A DNA stretch of 64,000 nt from Anaerolineales bacterium UBA2317 (GTDB lineage: Bacteria > Chloroflexota > Anaerolineae > Anaerolineales > Villigracilaceae). The stretch is taken from NCBI GenBank assembly GCA_002345215.1, contig DDVH01000052.1, positions 1 through 64,000 on the forward strand, written 5' to 3'. Made by a program: the position numbers and the translations under genes. The notes under the pieces are model-generated. The model ran no database searches. It was not told the origin of the DNA and saw only the letters and a list, made by a program, of their open reading frames with translations. This document shows, one piece after another, positions 59,822 to 64,000 of the stretch (within the stretch, counting starts at the first letter, position 1; every line of letters begins with the position of its first letter).

Positions 59822-61467
59822 TGAAAAAATATTTAGTAATTTTATTTTCTTTTTTCCTGCTTGCTTGTTCAACAGGGACGCCACAAGTTACAAACACCCC
59901 TGAAATAATTGTCACTGCTTCACCAACCAGCACATCCACACCATTACCACCTTCATTATGGATTAGTGATTCAGTGCCTGATAATTTGCGCGAACTGGCT
60001 CAAACATTTGATATTCCAATTGTTGATGATATTAATTCTGCGACGCAAACATTCGATATATCTGATTCAGGTTCTACATGGATTTATGCACTCGTCGCTT
60101 CTTTTCCTACGGTGACGGATGATATTGCTTCGGATGCATTAATCTCCATTTGGAAAGGCGAATCTGCTGAACGGAAGTTAATCATGGCAGAATCAACTTT
60201 GCAGGTGTTTACTGCTAAATGGGGCGAACCAAGCCGAAGTCAAGTAAGAAGCGTGGATTCAAATCAGTTATTAGATGAAGCGTGGAATGATTTATCAGTA
60301 TGGGCAATCATCCCGTTTGAAGAAATTAATCCGAAATGGAAAGTGATAAGTGTAGATAATCAATCTCCAATTCGCAAAGAGTTTGATGAAAACCTTTATG
60401 AATTGAAAATTACTTTTGGTGTTGATGGTTTTGATTTACCCGAATCAAATCGCGATGAAACAAAATTAACTACAGTTGTATTAACAGGCGTAACCGCATT
60501 AGTGCGTGCGACTGCATTTACAATGGAAACCAAAGGTGTGACGCGCCCCGGCGAATTGATTTACGATTGGTTATACAACGCGGATGTCACGCACATCAGC
60601 AATGAAGTGCCGTTTGATCCAAGTTGCCCATACCCGACACCGGGTTATACAAATTTTATTTTATGTAGTGACCCGAAATATTTTGAATTACTGCAATATG
60701 TTGGCACGGATATTGTTGAATTAACAGGCGACCATTTTGCAGACCGTGGCACACAAGCCATGTTAGATACTTTGGAAATTTACAAACAAAATAATATTCC
60801 ATATTATGGCGGCGGAGCAAATGAAGATGAAGCGCGTTTGCCTGTTTTGTTAGAAGTAAATGGAAATAAAATTGCATTTATGGGGTGCAATGGCAAACGC
60901 GGATATACGTTCGTGAAAGCAACGGATATAAAACCTGGTGCGGCAAATTGCGATTATGAATTTTTTACTCAGCAAATTCAAGATGTGAAGTCACAAGGTT
61001 ATATGGTGATTTTTACTTTTCAACATGAAGAGTGTTATCACGTTGGTCCGTGTTATGCGCATGAAAATGATTTTCGAACTGTAGCAGATGCAGGCGCGAC
61101 AATTGTGAGTGGAAGTCAAGCGCATTATCCGCACTTGATGGAATTTCGTGGTGATACATTTATCCATTATGGTTTGGGAAATTTATTCTTCGACCAAATG
61201 ACTTATGAATTACCTGATGGCTCCATCATTGATGGAACTCGCCGTGAATTTATTGACCGTCATGTTTTTTATGATGGAAAATATTTTGGTGTGGAATTAT
61301 TGACTGCTATGCTTGAAGATTTTTCACGTCCACGACCGATGAATGAACGTGAACGAGAACAATTTTTATCTGAATATTTTTTTTATAGCGGCTGGGCGGA
61401 TTTATCCCCAACTCCAATTCCGCAACCGACTGTGACTCTTACGCCGATTGTGTTGCCAACGCCTTAA
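59821..61467 (+). CDS. CapA-like lipoprotein (PGA_cap metallophosphatase fold)
   Basis: 548 residues from ATG 59821. Signal peptide with lipobox LLAC (Cys16), then a Thr/Ser/Pro linker. Residues ~60-225 are an extra domain of unknown kind. The PGA_cap domain occupies ~240-500: DVTHISNEVPF, VELTGDHFADRG, YYGGGANEDEAR, KIAFMGCN, FTFQHEECY, SGSQAHYPHLMEF and HYGLGNLFFDQ, including likely metal-binding His and Asp. Members take part in poly-gamma-glutamate or other envelope polymer handling. A Thr/Pro-rich C-terminus follows. It overlaps menC by one base. Confidence 0.9.
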   Translation: MKKYLVILFSFFLLACSTGTPQVTNTPEIIVTASPTSTSTPLPPSLWISDSVPDNLRELAQTFDIPIVDDINSATQTFDISDSGSTWIYALVASFPTVTDDIASDALISIWKGESAERKLIMAESTLQVFTAKWGEPSRSQVRSVDSNQLLDEAWNDLSVWAIIPFEEINPKWKVISVDNQSPIRKEFDENLYELKITFGVDGFDLPESNRDETKLTTVVLTGVTALVRATAFTMETKGVTRPGELIYDWLYNADVTHISNEVPFDPSCPYPTPGYTNFILCSDPKYFELLQYVGTDIVELTGDHFADRGTQAMLDTLEIYKQNNIPYYGGGANEDEARLPVLLEVNGNKIAFMGCNGKRGYTFVKATDIKPGAANCDYEFFTQQIQDVKSQGYMVIFTFQHEECYHVGPCYAHENDFRTVADAGATIVSGSQAHYPHLMEFRGDTFIHYGLGNLFFDQMTYELPDGSIIDGTRREFIDRHVFYDGKYFGVELLTAMLEDFSRPRPMNEREREQFLSEYFFYSGWADLSPTPIPQPTVTLTPIVLPTP

Positions 61468-61578
61468 GTCTTATTGGTCTTACAGGTTGGCAGGCGTTTT
61501 TTGAATTGCACGAGTAAGGCGTTGTAAGCTTTGCGCTTAATGTTTTGAATATTCATGATTTTACCTTTTAACAAATTA

Positions 61579-61998
61579 TCATTCATGAAGTGAGGGCAAG
61601 CTCTTTTTTATTGTCCAATTAGGTGGTTTTGGTAACAAGATGAACATAATATAGTAGAGTGGCATTCCTAAATAAGGAAACACAAAGAAGGAAAATATAG
61701 CAATAGTTCTTATAACGTCAGAAACATTATTGTTTTTGATTGTATGGAATATATAAAATCCTACCAAAACATAAATCAGGACATTTAATGAACATATTAC
61801 TGGAAATCCAAAAGTAGACATGGCTTCAAAAGAATTAAAAGGGAATTTGTTGGGAGGAAAATCATTTGATGGTAAATTTGCTGCTGTTGCCATTGAAAAA
61901 AGCATATAGAACCAGAACAAAATTAAGAGAAAGGGAATAAGGAATACAAATACTGTTGCTACTCCAACAAATATTTTAACAGTCTTAGATAGATACAT
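61579..61998 (-). CDS. Small membrane protein, unknown
   Basis: 139 residues from the ATG at 61998, which has AAGGGC upstream; another ATG 39 nt earlier is possible. Three to four membrane helices, a Pro/Phe-rich loop (NLPSNDFPPNKFPFNSFEAM) and a basic end. AT-rich. No family recognised. It points against its neighbours and stands alone. Confidence 0.65.
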   Translation of the reverse strand: MYLSKTVKIFVGVATVFVFLIPFLLILFWFYMLFSMATAANLPSNDFPPNKFPFNSFEAMSTFGFPVICSLNVLIYVLVGFYIFHTIKNNNVSDVIRTIAIFSFFVFPYLGMPLYYIMFILLPKPPNWTIKKSLPSLHE

Positions 61999-62153
61999 TT
62001 CAATTGCCCTTCTGTTGATATATAAAGGAACGACCACCGGTTTGCTTTATACTACTTCGTGGCACAAGCCTGCGCCGGGGTGGCGAAGCCGTTCAACCAG
62101 AATATTGCATAACAGCATTATACATTCGTCAATTTACAAGAGCAAGAACCCAC

Positions 62154-62183
62154 CTCCCACTTTCCACTTTCCACTTTCTACTC
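62154..62183. repeat. CACTTTCC tandem/purine-pyrimidine repeat
   Basis: CCCACTTTCCACTTTCCACT followed by TTCTACTCC, related to the pyrimidine arm at 51141-51189. It lies in the 62038-62235 gap, together with TAAAAT near 62195 that may serve ridA. No gene is visible in that gap. Confidence 0.55.
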
Positions 62184-62235
62184 CACCATTTCGAGTAAAA
62201 TATCCCCGTTCTTACTTTATTTCACGAGGTTATTA

Positions 62236-62619
62236 ATGAAAAAGAAAGTTATCCACTCCGATAAAGCCCCCAAAGCCATTGGACCCTACTCACAAGCCAT
62301 CAAAACCGATTCAATGGTTTATACAGCAGGTCAAATTGGTTTTGACCCTGCCAGCATGGAAATTGTCGCAGGTGGGGTAGAAGCAGAAACCCGCCAAGCA
62401 CTCACCAACCTAAAAAACATTTTAGAAGCCGCAGGTTCAGGGCTTGAACATGTCGTCAAAACCACAGTGTTTTTGCAAGATATGGCGGATTTCCCCAAAA
62501 TGAACGCAATTTATACCGAATATTTTCACGAGAATCCGCCAGCCCGCAGTACTGTTCAAGTTGCCGCACTTCCCAAAGGTGCATTGGTTGAAATTGAAGC
62601 AGTTGCCTTACTTGCATAA
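62236..62619 (+). CDS. ridA: RidA family enamine/imine deaminase
   Basis: 127 residues, full length. Start KKVIHSDKAPKAIGPYSQAI, the central TRQALTNLKNILEAAGSGLE, the Arg in NPPARSTVQVAALPKGALVE, and the closing EIEAVALLA are typical. It hydrolyses reactive enamine intermediates from PLP enzymes. GAGG stands 7 nt before the ATG. Confidence 0.96.
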   Translation: MKKKVIHSDKAPKAIGPYSQAIKTDSMVYTAGQIGFDPASMEIVAGGVEAETRQALTNLKNILEAAGSGLEHVVKTTVFLQDMADFPKMNAIYTEYFHENPPARSTVQVAALPKGALVEIEAVALLA

Positions 62620-62644
62620 TTAGGATTATTTCAAAAAGAATCTC

Positions 62645-62715
62645 ACCACAGAGAACACTGAGTTCACAGAGAAATACAAAACAAAAACCTCTGTGTTCTT
62701 TGTGGGCTCTGTGGT
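62645..62715. repeat. CACAGAG-family palindromic repeat, copy 4
   Basis: CCACAGAGAACACTGAGTTC pairs with CTCTGTGTTCTTTGTGGGCT and CTGTGGT. It ends 12 nt before the glycosyltransferase ATG, leaving no ribosome binding site. Confidence 0.85.
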
Positions 62716-62726
62716 AAATTTTGAAA

Positions 62727-63737
62727 ATGCAAAACCTTCCTTTCGTCTCTATTATCGTCCCTTGTTATAACGAAGAAAAAACCATTCAGCATTTATTGAA
62801 TGGTATTTTTTCGCAAACCTATCCACGAGAAAAAATGGAAGTCGTCATTTCAGATGGTTTATCTACCGATGGAACGATTCAAGCCATTGAAGCATTTCAA
62901 CAAAATCATCAAGGCTTACAAATTCGCGTGGTGATGAATCAAGCGAGGACAATTCCTTCAGGTTTGAATCAAGCCATCACTGAGTCAAGAGGCGAGATTA
63001 TCATCCGCTTAGATGCACACTCCATGCCGATTCCTGAATATGTACAAAGATGTGTATTCGCGCTTCAATCAAACAAAGGGACAAATGTTGGAGGCGTCTG
63101 GGAAATTCGCTCAGGGTCAGCCACTTGGATTGCAGAATCAATTTCGTTAGCGGCGGCGCATCCGCTCGGCGTAGGTGACGCGATGTATCGCTTGAATGCA
63201 AGTGCTGGCGCAGTGGATACAGTTCCATTTGGTTCTTTTTATAAAAGTTTGATTGAAAAAATCGGTGGCTTTGATGAAACCCTATTAGCCAATGAAGATT
63301 ATGAATTCAATACGCGTGTGCGCGAATCAGGTGGCATTGTTTATCTTGACCCTGAAATTCGTTCAGTATATTTTTCACGCAGTACGTTAAAACAATTAGC
63401 CATTCAATATTTTCGCTACGGCTTTTGGAAGTTAAAAATGCTCAAACGCTATCCGCACACCTTGCGATGGCGGCAAGCATTGCCGCCCGTTTTTGTGTTA
63501 AGCCTTCTCGCGTGGGTTGTGTTATCCTTGTGGTTGCCGATTGCATTTTATTTATTGGTTGTGCAATTATTTCTATATTTTTTTATTTTGGGGTTCGCAG
63601 GCTTACGGCTTGCATTTGTCAAAAAGAAAGGGTACTTCATTTTAGGAATTCCGCTTGCCATCGCGACCATGCACATTGCGTGGGGCGCAGGTTTTTTATG
63701 GAGCGGCATTTCAAGTTTGTTTAATAAAAATGGCTGA
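62727..63737 (+). CDS. Glycosyltransferase family 2, membrane-attached
   Basis: 336 residues from the ATG at 62727; a TTG two codons earlier is less likely. GT2 fold: SIIVPCYNEEKTIQHLLNGI, VISDGLSTDGT, RLDAHSMPIP in place of the DxD motif, and NEDYEFNTRVRESGG as the catalytic-acid region. Three C-terminal membrane helices (about 245-320). It resembles ExoA/succinoglycan-type enzymes that add sugars to lipid-linked precursors. It overlaps the next gene by 8 nt, suggesting a polysaccharide operon that continues past the window. Confidence 0.9.
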   Translation: MQNLPFVSIIVPCYNEEKTIQHLLNGIFSQTYPREKMEVVISDGLSTDGTIQAIEAFQQNHQGLQIRVVMNQARTIPSGLNQAITESRGEIIIRLDAHSMPIPEYVQRCVFALQSNKGTNVGGVWEIRSGSATWIAESISLAAAHPLGVGDAMYRLNASAGAVDTVPFGSFYKSLIEKIGGFDETLLANEDYEFNTRVRESGGIVYLDPEIRSVYFSRSTLKQLAIQYFRYGFWKLKMLKRYPHTLRWRQALPPVFVLSLLAWVVLSLWLPIAFYLLVVQLFLYFFILGFAGLRLAFVKKKGYFILGIPLAIATMHIAWGAGFLWSGISSLFNKNG

Positions 63738-64000
63738 TATTTATAGACCTTCATTGCGTTTGCGCCCCGGCGAACAACGTTCCATTTTGTTGCTGGGCGA
63801 TTTTATTGCATCGGTTGGTGCAATGGCTGGCGCAATTTATTTTTGGTATGAATACTTACTCTACAACTTAATCGAAAGCGGTCTTCCACAAGGCAGAGCA
63901 GAACGGCTCATTCAAATTGATGTACCGTTTTGGTTTTATCTTTTACCTTTGGTTTGGTTATTGTTGATGATTGAGTCCTATGACGTACACACCGCAGGCG
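63730..64000 (+). CDS. Membrane protein, N-terminal part; possible sugar transferase (cut by window edge)
   Basis: 90 residues are visible: MADIYRPSLRLRPGEQRSIL, then at least two membrane helices (LLLGDFIASVGAMAGAIYFW and VPFWFYLLPLVWLLLMIESY), followed by DVHTAG. The opening resembles polyprenyl-phosphate sugar transferases (EpsE/WbaP type), whose N-terminal helices precede the catalytic end, but that end is outside the window. It overlaps the GT2 gene by 8 nt, consistent with one operon for a surface polysaccharide. Confidence 0.7.
   Translation, partial: MADIYRPSLRLRPGEQRSILLLGDFIASVGAMAGAIYFWYEYLLYNLIESGLPQGRAERLIQIDVPFWFYLLPLVWLLLMIESYDVHTAG

Noticed and set aside
399..62715. CRISPR array or CRISPR-like spacing of the palindromic repeats
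   Set aside because: Copies are single, tens of kilobases apart and between genes, with no regular spacers and no cas genes.

Overview
The window looks like ordinary chromosome from an AT-rich member of Chloroflexota, most likely Anaerolineae. This is inferred from gene content and order, not from a marker-gene comparison. Supporting points are a c-di-AMP cyclase (cdaA-cdaR) locus, ruvB-DUF2905-queA, dephospho-CoA kinase with a C-terminal acetyltransferase-like domain, many lipoproteins with Thr/Pro-rich linkers after the lipobox, several GAF/PAS histidine kinases, and a high load of short palindromic intergenic repeats. No phage, plasmid, transposase or CRISPR array is visible.

Layout. 1-5665 (minus strand): an ECF sigma factor cut by the window edge, a DUF3054 protein, the GTPase Der, the cdaA-cdaR pair and CoaE. 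5768-6392: the RNase P RNA gene with a clear promoter, followed by a degenerate second copy of its 3' end and a terminator. 6391-11217: EAL phosphodiesterase, an orphan HypA-like zinc protein, a TolB-like lipoprotein, an SDR oxidoreductase and RecJ. 11356-14737: a run of small, mostly membrane-bound proteins of unknown function. 14788-17819: tgt, uppP and an M20 peptidase. 17813-28730: a lipoprotein, then a seven-gene block with two ABC ATPases (the second carries a cyclic-nucleotide-binding domain), two soluble GAF histidine kinases, a receiver protein, a large FtsX-type permease and a lipoprotein adaptor. I read the block as a MacAB-like machine with its signalling proteins encoded between its ATPases and its permease. 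28806-36084: ruvB, DUF2905, queA, a family 5 uracil-DNA glycosylase, two alpha/beta hydrolases, an S51-like protein with a CysRS-like tail, and pyrimidine-nucleoside phosphorylase. 36120-43673: a 946-residue TPR protein with repeated Asp-Trp-Leu motifs, ndk, rsfS, thpR, a response regulator, DUF1684, and a sigma/anti-sigma pair. 43782-56019 (minus strand): tRNA-Val(CAC), a LysM/M23 peptidase, an MFS exporter, an SRAP protein, a PAS histidine kinase, selB, a coiled-coil protein, and three complex-I-like membrane subunits with no hydrophilic partner genes. 56089-64000 (mostly plus strand): a DUF3048 lipoprotein, a zinc-ribbon protein, menC-like enolase, a CapA-like lipoprotein, RidA, a glycosyltransferase and the start of another membrane protein.

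Three themes stand out. (1) The ABC/kinase block is an unusual joining of transport and signalling. (2) Short palindromes and tandem repeats have entered coding sequence: they appear to encode two lipoprotein signal peptides, an in-frame insertion in QueA, and the stop codons of two genes. (3) Many genes have a -10 hexamer 6-10 nt from the start codon, so leaderless or near-leaderless transcription seems common. This supports corrected starts at several genes.
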